Made by a program: the position numbers and the translations under genes
Part shown: in pieces, positions 1-7,844 of the stretch
Numbering within the stretch: the stretch's first letter is position 1
How the letters are laid out: each line of letters starts with the position of its first letter
DNA from: Fimousia sp036311565
GTDB taxonomy: Bacteria > Bacillota > Clostridia > Lachnospirales > Lachnospiraceae
Length of the DNA: 64,000 nucleotides
Assembly (NCBI GenBank): GCA_036311565.1
Contig: JAXJPR010000041.1
Coordinates: forward strand, 1-64,000
Direction: 5' to 3'
The notes under the pieces: model-generated
The model's database searches: none
What the model was told of the DNA's origin: nothing
What the model saw: the letters and a program-made list of their open reading frames with translations, nothing else

Positions 1-10
1 CACCCAACGA

Positions 11-48
11 ATAAGGATATCCCATTCATATGGATGTCCTTATTTTTA
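11..48 (+). terminator. Intrinsic terminator of an upstream gene
   Basis: A 12-bp stem (11-22 with 32-43, one G-U pair) and a 9-base loop are followed by a T-run. It probably ends a plus-strand gene that lies before the window. Confidence 0.7.
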
Positions 49-94
49 CCATCAAGATTGACAATTTTTTACAAATCTGTTCAGGTTATGCTCT

Positions 95-187
95 ATGATG
101 CAATTTCTTATGAAGAATAGCTACAGGAATTTAGCAGGAAAAATAGAAACGATTAAAAAATTAATAGAAGAAATGAAAAGTAAATAG
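95..187 (+). CDS. Possible 30-residue ORF or gene remnant
   Basis: An ATG at 95 (second ATG at 98) opens a 30-codon frame whose lysine- and glutamate-rich C-terminus (KIETIKKLIEEMKSK) resembles the end of a coiled-coil protein. No good ribosome binding site is visible. It lies between two terminators. It may be the last piece of a decayed gene or a real small protein; I recognise no family. Confidence 0.22.
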   Translation: MMQFLMKNSYRNLAGKIETIKKLIEEMKSK

Positions 188-196
188 TATTTATAT

Positions 197-279
197 AAAA
201 AATCCCGCAGATTGAACCGATCTTCCAATCGTTAGATTTTAGGTCTAACTTTTGGTGTTGGTTCAGAAGCGGGATTTTT
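197..279. terminator. Long bidirectional terminator hairpin
   Basis: An outer stem pairs aaaaatcccgc (from 198) with gcgggattttt (to 279), a second stem pairs attgaacc with ggttca, and an inner hairpin lies at 230-249 (gttaga/tctaac). T-runs on both strands make it usable in both directions. It ends the minus-strand protease gene that starts at 1210. Confidence 0.75.
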
Positions 280-286
280 GCAGTAC

Positions 287-1210
287 CTATTTAAAAATTT
301 CCATTAATATGCACATAATAAGACAAATAATAACAAAAGCATATAAGCCGATACTGCCCAATTTATAATTTGGACGTTCCCGATAAACGGATAGATCCTT
401 CCAGCAACAGATTTCTTTCCAATTACCATTGATGCGGGCAATCTTAGAATAAATAAGAAAAGCCAGCAGGCAGCCGATGATTGCAATTGGAACCATTGAA
501 GCAATGGAACTTAGAAGCTGTTGGGAAGTATACGATGTTTGTGAAAGTGTATTCTTAAGTTCTGGAAACAGAACAAGGACTTTTTGCTGAACGAATACTA
601 TACTTACTGAAGTTGCATTAAAGGTAAAATGCATGATAATTGGAGGAATTAAACTTCCAGATGCTTCCAATAAAAGTGTCATAAAAATTCCAAGGACAAA
701 GGCATAGGAAAACTGATTAAAGTTTAAGTGCATCAATCCAAAGCAAAGGGATGAAAGCAAAATGGCTTTTATCGGACGCTGGTTCCGGTATTGCCCATAG
801 ATAAGTCCGCGGAAGGTAAATTCTTCGATACAGGCAGGTAAAAATGCCATCGTGATAATCGAATACAAAAGGCCGGTTTGTGCGACAGTCTGATTTACTA
901 CGCTGTCAATCATATTGTGTGAAAAAAGCATGCTGATTTGATTGACGATGGAAACCAATGGCCAGAGACAATAGGTAAATAAAATGGTCAGTAAAATTGT
1001 ACTTGGACGGAATTTCTTAATCTTCACAGAGGATAGAATCGGCTGTCTGGTCATAATCAAATAAAGAATTCCGAGTATGACCGGGAGAATCTGTACGATG
1101 CGGGATAATAATTTATATGAAATAAAAAATCCTCCCAACTGAGACAGAGATAAATATAAAATTAAATAAATAATTAAAAAAGAATTAATTTTATGTGGGT
1201 TTTTCTTCAT
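287..1210 (-). CDS. CPBP family intramembrane metalloprotease
   Basis: This 307-residue membrane protein belongs to the CAAX-protease/bacteriocin-processing (CPBP, Abi) family. The three family motifs are visible: EExxxR at 129-134 (EEFTFR), FxxxH at 157-161 (FGLMH) and HxxxN at 194-198 (HFTFN). These residues build the metalloprotease site inside the membrane. Hydrophobic segments cover about residues 10-60, 70-90, 115-130, 150-195 and 235-255, with one at the C-terminus. Family members include prenyl-protein endoproteases and bacteriocin self-immunity or maturation proteins. No bacteriocin gene is nearby, so the substrate is unknown. It is monocistronic, with a terminator at 197-279. The family call is firm and the role open. 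Confidence 0.88.
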   Translation of the reverse strand: MKKNPHKINSFLIIYLILYLSLSQLGGFFISYKLLSRIVQILPVILGILYLIMTRQPILSSVKIKKFRPSTILLTILFTYCLWPLVSIVNQISMLFSHNMIDSVVNQTVAQTGLLYSIITMAFLPACIEEFTFRGLIYGQYRNQRPIKAILLSSLCFGLMHLNFNQFSYAFVLGIFMTLLLEASGSLIPPIIMHFTFNATSVSIVFVQQKVLVLFPELKNTLSQTSYTSQQLLSSIASMVPIAIIGCLLAFLIYSKIARINGNWKEICCWKDLSVYRERPNYKLGSIGLYAFVIICLIMCILMEIFK

Positions 1211-1229
1211 AAGACTTCTCCTTGTTTTT

Positions 1230-1264
1230 TATAAGAAAAAGGCTATTCGATTGAATAGCCTTAT
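1230..1264 (-). terminator. Terminator of the methyltransferase gene
   Basis: A 10-bp perfect stem with a 4-base loop (1239-1262, aaggctattc/gaatagcctt) is followed, on the minus strand, by a T-rich tract. It lies directly after the stop codon of the 1267-1854 gene. Confidence 0.8.
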
Positions 1265-1266
1265 CT

Positions 1267-1854
1267 TTACATTTTTTTCTGGACGAGAAGATTCAGCCAT
1301 TTTTGATTGTCGCTTTTTCTGCGGACATCTTCTGTTGTCCATATATCTTTTATTTCGAATTCTGGAAATTTTTCCATGATTTTTTTCAATTCTTTTTTCT
1401 TGTATTCTGCAAAATAGCGCTGATTAATAATGCCCTCAAAATCTCCTTTGTGAACGGACATATAAAATACACCGCCAGGATTTAAGGCTTTAGAAATTTT
1501 TTTGATGATACCTGGCAGTTCATCCTTTTCTAAATGAACCAAAGAAGCGCATGCCCAGATACCGTCAAAGACCTCTTCAAAATCTAAATCTTCATATTGC
1601 ATATGTAGCACATCTAAATCGGTATGGATGCTTGCTAAAGAGCACATCTCTTCGGAACCATCCAAAGCAGTAACATCATATCCCATATCCAGAAATGTCA
1701 GACTGTCTCTTCCAGAGCCGCATCCCAGATCCAGGATAGAAGCACCTTCTTCTAAATAAGAAGTAAAAGGTTCAATCAAATGTGATACATTCAGGTTTAC
1801 AGTATTTTCAAAATAAATGCTTGCGTATTGATTATAATACTCATTCGAGTCCAA
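1267..1854 (-). CDS. Class I SAM-dependent methyltransferase
   Basis: The 195-residue protein has a Rossmann-type methyltransferase fold. Motif I is at about 40-48 (LDLGCGSGR), the acidic residue ending strand beta-2 is in VTALDGS (about 57-63), and a post-motif ACASLVHLE precedes a FYMSVHKG strand. The layout matches the TehB/methyltransferase-11 group of small-molecule methyltransferases. The substrate cannot be read from the sequence. It is a single-gene unit between the CPBP gene and cvfB, with its own terminator. Confidence 0.85.
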   Translation of the reverse strand: MDSNEYYNQYASIYFENTVNLNVSHLIEPFTSYLEEGASILDLGCGSGRDSLTFLDMGYDVTALDGSEEMCSLASIHTDLDVLHMQYEDLDFEEVFDGIWACASLVHLEKDELPGIIKKISKALNPGGVFYMSVHKGDFEGIINQRYFAEYKKKELKKIMEKFPEFEIKDIWTTEDVRRKSDNQKWLNLLVQKKM

Positions 1855-1977
1855 AGTAGAACTCCTCCTTTAAAAATAAATCTAGCTTTGTGTTTGTTAA
1901 ACGATTGTCAAGTTCATAAGTATTTTTATTATATCATATATTATGCAGAAAACAATAAAAATAAAGGGAATGAATTC

Positions 1978-2814
1978 TTAAATTTTACGAATTCCCCGAG
2001 GGGTAATCTGAATCCGTCCTTGTTTTAATAAACGTCCAACTGCACGCTTAAAGGCATTTTTGCTAAGACCTAATTCTCTTTGAATGACTGCAGGATTTGC
2101 TTTATCTGTAAATGGAAGTACTCCGTCATAGCTTTCGATAGTTTCCATAATTAATTCACAATCGGCATCCATCTGAAGATAGGCCTTTTCGCGGAGACTT
2201 AAATCCAATTTTCCATCTTCTCTGACGCGAACAACGCGTGCTGTAATCTCATCACCAATGTAGACCTTTTTATGAAGATCTTTGATTGGAATCATACCGT
2301 GATATTTATTTTCCACGGCAACAAAAGCACCTAAATTTTCATTCATATCATAAATTTTTCCGGTAACATGGTCATCTTTTTGATAAGGGCTGTCAGAAGA
2401 AAGCATGTTATATACCTTCATAGAGGCGCAAAGGCGTTCACTCTTGTCAATATATAAAGTTACCAGATATTTTTTGCCTTCCCTTACTGTCTGTGTCTGT
2501 TCTTTGAATGGAAGGAACAGATCTTTTTCCAGACCCCAGTCCATAAATGCGCCAATGGAAGACAATGAAACGACTTCTAATTCAGCCATTTCTCCTAAAG
2601 TAAGTTTTGGGGTATTTGTTGTGGCAATCAAGCGATCTTCAGAATCTTTATAAACAAAAACTTCAATAGCATCGCCAGTACGCATTTGACTTGGCACCTG
2701 TTTTTTCGGAAGCAGGATGCTGTTTTCACGGTTCCCTGGTTCATCATTTAAGTATACGCCGAAAGAAGCGCGTTTAACCATATATAGTGTTTGAATTTTA
2801 CCTAATTCGATCAT
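1978..2814 (-). CDS. cvfB: CvfB/YitL-type S1 RNA-binding protein
   Basis: The 278-residue protein matches the CvfB (YitL) family, which has three S1-like OB folds followed by a winged-helix domain. The first domain starts MIELGKIQTLYMVKRAS and carries the ILLPKKQVP strand typical of the family. An S1 repeat is seen around residues 145-205 (VTGKIYDMNENLGAFVAV ... GMIPIKDLH). The C-terminal winged helix (about 210-278) contains a helix-turn-helix-like stretch, LGLSKNAFKRAVGRLLKQG. In Staphylococcus aureus CvfB binds RNA and influences virulence gene expression; elsewhere its role is poorly known. The stop codon of the next upstream gene lies 8 bases away, so the two genes form an operon. Confidence 0.9.
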   Translation of the reverse strand: MIELGKIQTLYMVKRASFGVYLNDEPGNRENSILLPKKQVPSQMRTGDAIEVFVYKDSEDRLIATTNTPKLTLGEMAELEVVSLSSIGAFMDWGLEKDLFLPFKEQTQTVREGKKYLVTLYIDKSERLCASMKVYNMLSSDSPYQKDDHVTGKIYDMNENLGAFVAVENKYHGMIPIKDLHKKVYIGDEITARVVRVREDGKLDLSLREKAYLQMDADCELIMETIESYDGVLPFTDKANPAVIQRELGLSKNAFKRAVGRLLKQGRIQITPRGIRKI

Positions 2815-2822
2815 TTTAACTC

Positions 2823-3536
2823 CTATTCTTTCTCTTTAAATTCAACAATAACATAAGGAATCCCTTTATCATTGCACAGCTGTATGGTACAGGTGCGGTC
2901 CTTCTGGGTAATCCTTGGATAAATCATATCATGAAGAACTGCGGAATGTTTGTATTCTGCACGGACCTGATGAATCGAAAATCCTTCTGGCAGAAGCTCT
3001 TCCGCAAGATCAATATATTGTGCATTATTTACATGATGGTTGGTGTCTATGTGGGTCTTCATAATCTGGAAAGGGTCTGATTCTTTAAATTCCTTTGGTG
3101 CACGGATCTTACGTGGAGCATAGTCCATAAGAATGCATGGATCACTTCCATAAGCTTCTACTTCTTCGGGATCAATTTTTACTGGAGCCAGAGTCTGGGT
3201 ATCTGTATAGACCCAGATGGAATTTGCATATGCAATCCGTTTGCCAGTAGAATCCTGTATATCGAAATTACGATAGCCGTAGATGCCTTTCCAGTCATAA
3301 GCCCATGTGCCTATGGAAATTTCTTCTCCAAAAGCTGGATAGCGGTCTGCAATGATTTGCCATCCCAGTAGCAGCCATGCCCGTTGTTTCTTTTCTAAAG
3401 CGTGGAATCCGCAGCCGATATCTTCTGATTGAAAGGTAGAACAGTCTTGAAAATATTTTACGATCTGTGCCATATTTACCTTTTGATCAGCACCAATTTC
3501 GCTGTAGCGGACACGTTGATGAATTCTATATTCCAT
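2823..3536 (-). CDS. Acyl-ACP thioesterase (FatA/FatB type)
   Basis: This 237-residue protein is a double hot-dog acyl-ACP thioesterase that releases fatty acids from acyl carrier protein in the cytoplasm. The N-terminal half begins RVRYSEIGADQKVNMAQIV, the usual substrate-cavity helix region. The second hot-dog carries the catalytic loop HIDTNHHVNNAQYI at about 161-174, with the Asp, Asn and His expected in the family. Length is typical for bacterial members (about 235-250). It is the first gene of a two-gene minus-strand operon with cvfB. In gut Clostridia such enzymes set the chain length of released fatty acids; chain specificity is not predictable here. Confidence 0.9.
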   Translation of the reverse strand: MEYRIHQRVRYSEIGADQKVNMAQIVKYFQDCSTFQSEDIGCGFHALEKKQRAWLLLGWQIIADRYPAFGEEISIGTWAYDWKGIYGYRNFDIQDSTGKRIAYANSIWVYTDTQTLAPVKIDPEEVEAYGSDPCILMDYAPRKIRAPKEFKESDPFQIMKTHIDTNHHVNNAQYIDLAEELLPEGFSIHQVRAEYKHSAVLHDMIYPRITQKDRTCTIQLCNDKGIPYVIVEFKEKE

Positions 3537-3754
3537 AACTTTTGTACCAGCCTTTCTTTGATACTTATTTATTTTCAGATACTTTTATTGTACAAATCCA
3601 TAAGGCTGTACTAATCTAAGCTATTATAAACTATTGCGAGAGTTTTTTCCAGCCTAAAACTAATACTTTTTCCCACGGATTTTTGCTGGTTTTTGGTCAT
3701 TGATTGTTGTATGATGGGAAAAAGATGAAATATGTAAAGAAAGGATGATTTGTT

Positions 3755-4411
3755 ATGCATTCATTTGCGGATTTATTAGCCATTACCAAACGACTCCGGG
3801 CAGATGATGGATGCCCATGGGATAAAGTGCAGACTCATGAAAGTTTAAGAGGATGCATGATTGAAGAAGCTTATGAAGTCGTGGAAGCCATTGACCACAA
3901 AGATGATGAGAATTTAAAAGAAGAATTGGGAGATGTATTGCTTCAGGTAACGATGCATTCTGAAATTGCATCAGAAGATGGGCGATTTACCATAGAGGAT
4001 GTGGTAGATGGAATTTCAGAGAAATTAATCCGCCGCCATCCACATGTGTTTGGGAACACAGAAGTAAATTCTGTAGATGGAGTATTGAAAAACTGGGAAG
4101 AAATCAAACAGGCTGAAAAAAAGGAAAAAACGGAGTGGGATGGATTAATAAGAATTCCTACGTCTCTTCCGGCATGTTTGCGGGCACAAAAAATTCAGAA
4201 AAAAGCCAAAAAAGCAGGATACTTTTTTCCGGAGGATCTTCGTGGAACAATGATCAGGATGCTGGGGGAAGAAGAATTGTCGGAAAGTCAGATCGGAGAG
4301 CTTTTGTTCCTGACAGTATTACTGGCAGAAAAGAGTGGAATTGATGGAGAAAATGCGCTTGCCCAGTATAATAAACGGATAATTGAGAAAATTTTAAAAG
4401 AAAACCAATAA
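3755..4411 (+). CDS. mazG: MazG-family NTP pyrophosphohydrolase
   Basis: The protein (218 residues) hydrolyses nucleoside triphosphates to monophosphate and pyrophosphate and helps clean non-canonical or damaged nucleotides. The MazG metal-binding signature EExxE ... ExxD is present: EEAYEVVE at about 37-44 and EELGDVLLQ at about 56-64. The N-terminal DDGCPWDKVQTHESLR is a hallmark of MazG. Only the first MazG domain is well kept; the C-terminal part (about 120-218) is a shortened second domain, so the protein is smaller than E. coli MazG (263). An AAAGGATG ribosome binding site precedes the ATG. It lies upstream of hup, as in many Clostridia. Confidence 0.92.
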   Translation: MHSFADLLAITKRLRADDGCPWDKVQTHESLRGCMIEEAYEVVEAIDHKDDENLKEELGDVLLQVTMHSEIASEDGRFTIEDVVDGISEKLIRRHPHVFGNTEVNSVDGVLKNWEEIKQAEKKEKTEWDGLIRIPTSLPACLRAQKIQKKAKKAGYFFPEDLRGTMIRMLGEEELSESQIGELLFLTVLLAEKSGIDGENALAQYNKRIIEKILKENQ

Positions 4412-4447
4412 ATATATGTTAAAAATTGTGAATTCTTTAAGTTTCCC

Positions 4448-4476
4448 TTGACTTTTCTACTAAAACCATATATAAC
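4448..4476 (+). promoter_or_regulatory. Sigma-A promoter of hup
   Basis: TTGACT (4448-4453) and TATAAC (4471-4476) are separated by 17 bases, 75 bases upstream of the HU start codon. The long leader suits a highly expressed gene. Confidence 0.6.
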
Positions 4477-4551
4477 AGATAATACAGGTCAGAAATTGGC
4501 TTGTTTGGCGGGTTATCATAAATTATTCGTGTAGTAATTAGGAGGATCATT

Positions 4552-4827
4552 ATGAACAAAACAGAATTAGTTGCAGCAATTGCTGAAAAAACTGAATTAT
4601 CTAAAAAAGATGCAGAAAAAGCTTTAAAAGCTTTTACAGATGTAGTAGCAGAAGAATTAACAAAAGGTGGAAAAATCCAGTTAGTTGGATTTGGTACTTT
4701 TGAAGTATCTGAAAGAGCTGCAAGAGAAGGAAGAAATCCTAGAACAGGTGAAGTTATGACAATTCCAGCATCTAAAACACCAAAATTTAAAGCTGGTAAA
4801 GCATTAAAAGATACTGTAAATCAATAA
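4552..4827 (+). CDS. hup: DNA-binding protein HU
   Basis: HU (91 residues) is a small histone-like dimer that bends and compacts DNA. The sequence shows the standard start MNKTELVAAIAEK, the GFGTFEV strand, and the DNA-binding beta-arm with GRNPRTGE and the IPA intercalation motif, followed by KTPKFKAGKALKD. Length is exactly that of the family. Codon use is biased towards highly expressed codons. A strong ribosome binding site (AGGAGG) precedes the ATG, a promoter lies at 4448-4476 and a terminator follows. hup directly upstream of the rqcP/yab cluster is common in Clostridia. Confidence 0.97.
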   Translation: MNKTELVAAIAEKTELSKKDAEKALKAFTDVVAEELTKGGKIQLVGFGTFEVSERAAREGRNPRTGEVMTIPASKTPKFKAGKALKDTVNQ

Positions 4828-4841
4828 TTTGTACACAGTGG

Positions 4842-4872
4842 AAGCTGTCCAGTTCCTGGGCAGCTTTTTCTT
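4842..4872 (+). terminator. Terminator after hup
   Basis: A 9-bp stem (aagctgtcc/gggcagctt, with G-U pairs) is followed by TTTTTCTTTATT. It separates hup from rqcP. Confidence 0.75.
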
Positions 4873-4942
4873 TATTGTAAGGATTTTCTTACTTTATATA
4901 AGGAAAAAACTTATTTTATTATGAAAGATAGGAGAAAAAGGT

Positions 4943-5185
4943 ATGAGACTTGATAAATTTTTAAAAGTATCCCGCTTGATTAAAAGAAGAACCGTTGCCA
5001 ATGAAGCTTGTGACGGCGGAAGAGTCATGGTAAATGGAAAAGTGGCAAAAGCCAGTACAAAAGTAAAAGTCGGTGATATGTTAGAAATACAGTTTGGTAA
5101 TAAAACAGTCAAAGCAGAAATTCTTATGATTGCGGATACCACAAAAAAAGAAGAAGCAAAAGAAATGTTTCGTTATCTTCCATAA
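4943..5185 (+). CDS. rqcP: S4-domain RNA-binding protein RqcP
   Basis: This 80-residue protein is almost entirely an S4 domain (MRLDKFLKVSRLIKRRTVAN ... GRVMVNGKVAKAS ... VGDMLEI). It is the orthologue of B. subtilis YabO/RqcP, which binds stalled 50S subunits with RqcH and promotes alanine tailing of unfinished peptides in ribosome quality control. The C-terminal basic and acidic tail (TTKKEEAKEMFRYLP) is typical. It sits just ahead of yabP, as in Bacillus. A GATAGGAG ribosome binding site precedes the ATG. MutS2/RqcU, a partner that senses collided ribosomes, is encoded in the same window at 23212-25617. Confidence 0.92.
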   Translation: MRLDKFLKVSRLIKRRTVANEACDGGRVMVNGKVAKASTKVKVGDMLEIQFGNKTVKAEILMIADTTKKEEAKEMFRYLP

Positions 5186-5256
5186 GTATTCGAAATTTTA
5201 TCGAATAAATTGGTCTTGCCTCTAATATATTAGGTTATAGAAATGGAGGGAAGCAT

Positions 5257-5523
5257 ATGGAAGGACATAAAGTGAATCTTTGGAATCGAAATAAGGGAAC
5301 CATTACAGGGGTCAAAGATGTGGTCTCTTTTGATGTGGCTGAAATTATCCTGGAGACAGAACTTGGTATGTTGTCAATTAAAGGAAATGATCTTCATGTA
5401 AAACGGCTGACAGTAGAAAAAGGTGAAGTAGAAATCGATGGAAGTGTAGACGGATTTCAGTATACGGACCACAAAGAAAAGAATGCTAATGGAGAAGGCT
5501 TATTAAGCCGCTTATTTCGATAA
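5257..5523 (+). CDS. yabP: Sporulation protein YabP
   Basis: The 88-residue protein matches the YabP/YqfC family, needed in B. subtilis for spore coat assembly. The start GHKVNLWNRNKGTITGVKDVVSFD and the LGMLSIKGNDLHVKRL strand pair are family hallmarks. Its stop codon overlaps the next start as TAATG (5521-5525), so yabP and yabQ are translationally coupled. It is part of the conserved order rqcP-yabP-yabQ-divIC. Its presence implies a sporulating ancestor even if the host no longer sporulates. Confidence 0.93.
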   Translation: MEGHKVNLWNRNKGTITGVKDVVSFDVAEIILETELGMLSIKGNDLHVKRLTVEKGEVEIDGSVDGFQYTDHKEKNANGEGLLSRLFR

Positions 5524-5879
5524 TGGATGGAAGTATATTGATACAGGCAAAAGTATTTTTGCTATCCGTTTTGTATGGAATTTTCATTGTCTGTGCTTAT
5601 GATGGATGGAGAACTTTTTGGCAGGGAAGACAAAAAGTGAAGAAAGAAAATCGGATAACCGATACTGTCTTTTGGTCTTTCGTAGGTGTAGCATTGTTTC
5701 TTTTTGTTGAGTGGGGGAATCAGGGCAATATTCGCGGATATCTGTTTTTAGGTTGGATGATTGGAATTTTGATTTACCAGATGATCATCAAAGCCTATTT
5801 AAGAAGATTGTGGATTTGGCTGGTCCGTATGTTGAAAAATATCAAAAAAGCAGTTAAAATGACAATAGGAAGAAGGTGA
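5523..5879 (+). CDS. yabQ: Sporulation membrane protein YabQ
   Basis: A 118-residue membrane protein with hydrophobic segments near residues 5-25, 42-62 and 67-90. The FLLSVLYGIFIVCAYDGWR stretch is typical of YabQ, a forespore-engulfing-membrane protein required for spore cortex formation in B. subtilis. The start codon overlaps the yabP stop. The C-terminus is basic (KKAVKMTIGRR), as expected for a cytosolic tail. It is shorter than the Bacillus protein (about 190 residues), which is common in Clostridia. Confidence 0.9.
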   Translation: MDGSILIQAKVFLLSVLYGIFIVCAYDGWRTFWQGRQKVKKENRITDTVFWSFVGVALFLFVEWGNQGNIRGYLFLGWMIGILIYQMIIKAYLRRLWIWLVRMLKNIKKAVKMTIGRR

Positions 5880-5883
5880 GAAT

Positions 5884-6204
5884 ATGGCACGAAGGAAAAA
5901 AGATAAATACGCAAAATATCGGAGAAATACGAAAGAAAAAAGAAAGCGCAGCCGATTGTTTGCAACAATTGTGCTGGTAATTCTCGTTGTTATGGTCCTG
6001 GTGCAGATTGGAATGTATCAGGAAAAGCAAAAGCTGGAGGCCCAGAAAAAAGAGGTAGAACGCCAGATTTCTGAAGAAGAAGAGCGAACCAAAGAACTGG
6101 AAAAGAAGAAAGAATATATGACAACGGATGAATATATCGAGAAGATTGCAAGAGAAAAATTCGGGCTGTTTTATCCGGACGAATATATTTTAGAAGAAGA
6201 ATAA
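5884..6204 (+). CDS. divIC: Septum formation initiator DivIC/FtsB
   Basis: This 106-residue bitopic protein belongs to the DivIC/FtsB family of cell-division proteins. A lysine- and arginine-rich cytosolic N-terminus (about 1-27) is followed by one transmembrane helix (about 28-47), a coiled coil (about 50-80, KLEAQKKEVERQISEEEE) and the ending YIEKIAREKFGLFYPDEYI that contacts FtsL and DivIB. It acts at the septum with FtsL and DivIB to activate FtsW/PBP. It lies 4 bases after yabQ and is the last gene before tRNA-Met, matching Bacillus order. Confidence 0.94.
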   Translation: MARRKKDKYAKYRRNTKEKRKRSRLFATIVLVILVVMVLVQIGMYQEKQKLEAQKKEVERQISEEEERTKELEKKKEYMTTDEYIEKIAREKFGLFYPDEYILEEE

Positions 6205-6212
6205 AAAAGTTG

Positions 6213-6241
6213 TTGACAAGCACCCAATTTATTGCTATAAT
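6213..6241 (+). promoter_or_regulatory. Consensus sigma-A promoter of tRNA-Met
   Basis: A perfect TTGACA (6213-6218) and a perfect TATAAT (6236-6241) are separated by 17 bases. Transcription would start about 10 bases before the tRNA. Confidence 0.9.
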
Positions 6242-6257
6242 CATATTCGTTGAGTGC

Positions 6258-6331
6258 GGCGATGTAGCTCAGTTGGCTAGAGCACACGGTTCATACCCGT
6301 GGTGTCGGCAGTTCGAATCTGCCCGTCGCTA
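6258..6331 (+). tRNA. tRNA-Met (CAT anticodon)
   Basis: A 74-base cloverleaf with acceptor GGCGATG/CGTCGCT, D arm GCTC/GAGC, anticodon stem CACGG/CCGTG around TTCATAC, variable loop GTGTC and T arm GGCAG/CTGCC. The first acceptor pair is G-U. It has D-loop GTTGGCTA and no encoded CCA. Anticodon CAT makes it an elongator Met tRNA or, less likely, a lysidine-modified Ile2 tRNA; the first acceptor pair is not the unpaired base of initiators. It occupies the divIC-spoIIE gap, as tRNA genes do in B. subtilis. Confidence 0.95.
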
Positions 6332-6341
6332 CTATCTATGG

Positions 6342-6372
6342 CGGTATAGGTTTTATCTATACCGTCTTTTTT
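6342..6372 (+). terminator. Terminator after tRNA-Met
   Basis: An 8-bp stem cggtatag/ctataccg is followed by TCTTTTTT. It makes the tRNA its own transcription unit. Confidence 0.85.
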
Positions 6373-6488
6373 GGTTTGTACCAGTTTCTGACAAAATGAG
6401 CAGACGAAATTCCCTATAATGGTTCCAGAAGAGTGGACATGTCCGCTTTATGATCCGATAGGAGCTACATTAGGAGGGAGAGAATTTC

Positions 6489-7835
6489 GTGAGCGGAAGA
6501 AAAAAGGAACGGGAATATTTAGAAGAATTAACATATATATTGTCTCATCAATTGGGAAAAATAGAGCATCTGCTTTCCTGGCTGTCACATTGTTGTATAG
6601 AGGAAGAAATCCAGACGGAGAATTTAAAAAAGGAGAAAGTTGGAATTCTTCTGCAGCATTTGAATAAAATGTATTGCAAACGATGCTCAAAAAGGGAAAT
6701 GTGCCAGAAAAAAATTGAAATGGCTATGCTTCAGAAGGGGTTTTTGGAAGAAGAGGACATTCTCTCTTTTCTGACCTGCCATGGAGGAGAAGATATGATT
6801 CGGGAGGCCAACCGGATTTATCAAAGAGGCCTTCAGGAAATCATGTTAGAACAGCAACGACAGGTACATCAAAATTTTTTAGGAAAGCAATATCGGGCCG
6901 CTGCAAAAATAATTCAGGAGTGCAGATCTTGCTGGGATGAGCAAAGTGACAAAGAAGAAGCTTTGGATGACTCTATAAGAAAAAAAGCAAGATCGTATGG
7001 AATCGAGATCTTAAAATGTTTAACAAGAAAAGAAGAAGGTTATTTAGAAATTCTGCTTTGTCTTCGCACGAAAAAAGGAGAAAAGACATCCAGGGAGATT
7101 GGAAGAATTTTATCAGAAATATATCAGAAAAAAATGAGACCAATGCCCCGATGCCGTTCCATAGCTGGAGATAAATTTATATGGATGGAGTTTGTAGAAG
7201 AACCAAGGTTTTATGCACTTTCTGGTGCTGTACGGGCGGCAAAGGCGGGAGAAACGCAATGTGGAGAACAATTTGCATTAGAAAATATCCGCGAAGATTG
7301 TTTTGTTGCCGCCATTTGTGATGGACTTGGAACAGGACCAGTGGCAGGCAGAGAAAGTAAAAGGGTCATTGAACTTTTGGAAAAACTTTTAGAAAGTGAC
7401 ATTGATCCGGAAACTGCACTGGAAATGGTAAAGTCATCCATGCTCTTTTCCACCTGGAATGAGAGATATGTGACATTGGATTATTTTATGGTGAATTTAC
7501 ATACTGGAATTGGGAAAATATTAAAATTAGGAGCAGCAGAAACATTTATTATTCGTGGGAGAATGATTGAGGTCGTTGAAGGAGATTCTCCACCAGTAGG
7601 AGTTTTCATGAATTCTGATACTTCATTCATCCGAAAAAAGTTTAATCATGGAGATAAAATTGTAATGGTTTCTGATGGAGTATTGGATGAAATAGGTGGA
7701 AAAGAAGTGTTTATACAGTTTCTGAAAATGCAGAAAGAAAATTGTCCGCAGCGTTTGTGTGATTTGATCATGGAAAAAATAACAAACAGAAAGGATGACT
7801 GTACAGTGCTTGCAATTGGCATTTGGAATAAGTAA
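6489..7835 (+). CDS. spoIIE: SpoIIE-like PP2C phosphatase without membrane domain
   Basis: This 448-residue protein corresponds to the cytosolic half of SpoIIE, the PP2C phosphatase that activates sigma-F in the forespore by dephosphorylating SpoIIAA. Residues 1-90 include a Cys-rich CKRCSKREMC motif near 82-92 typical of the post-membrane region. Residues 240-448 are the PP2C domain, with ICDGLGTG, STWNERYVTLDYFMVNL, MVSDGVLDEIG and RKDDCTVLAI. The roughly 320-residue ten-helix membrane region of normal SpoIIE (about 800 residues) is absent. The gene starts with GTG behind AGGAGGGAG, and only 117 bases separate it from the tRNA terminator. The first metal Asp (SGDS in Bacillus) appears as CGEQ (Asp to Glu). 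The neighbours match the spoIIE locus. It could be a decaying or repurposed enzyme. Confidence 0.85.
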   Translation: MSGRKKEREYLEELTYILSHQLGKIEHLLSWLSHCCIEEEIQTENLKKEKVGILLQHLNKMYCKRCSKREMCQKKIEMAMLQKGFLEEEDILSFLTCHGGEDMIREANRIYQRGLQEIMLEQQRQVHQNFLGKQYRAAAKIIQECRSCWDEQSDKEEALDDSIRKKARSYGIEILKCLTRKEEGYLEILLCLRTKKGEKTSREIGRILSEIYQKKMRPMPRCRSIAGDKFIWMEFVEEPRFYALSGAVRAAKAGETQCGEQFALENIREDCFVAAICDGLGTGPVAGRESKRVIELLEKLLESDIDPETALEMVKSSMLFSTWNERYVTLDYFMVNLHTGIGKILKLGAAETFIIRGRMIEVVEGDSPPVGVFMNSDTSFIRKKFNHGDKIVMVSDGVLDEIGGKEVFIQFLKMQKENCPQRLCDLIMEKITNRKDDCTVLAIGIWNK

Positions 7836-7844
7836 AATAATACT

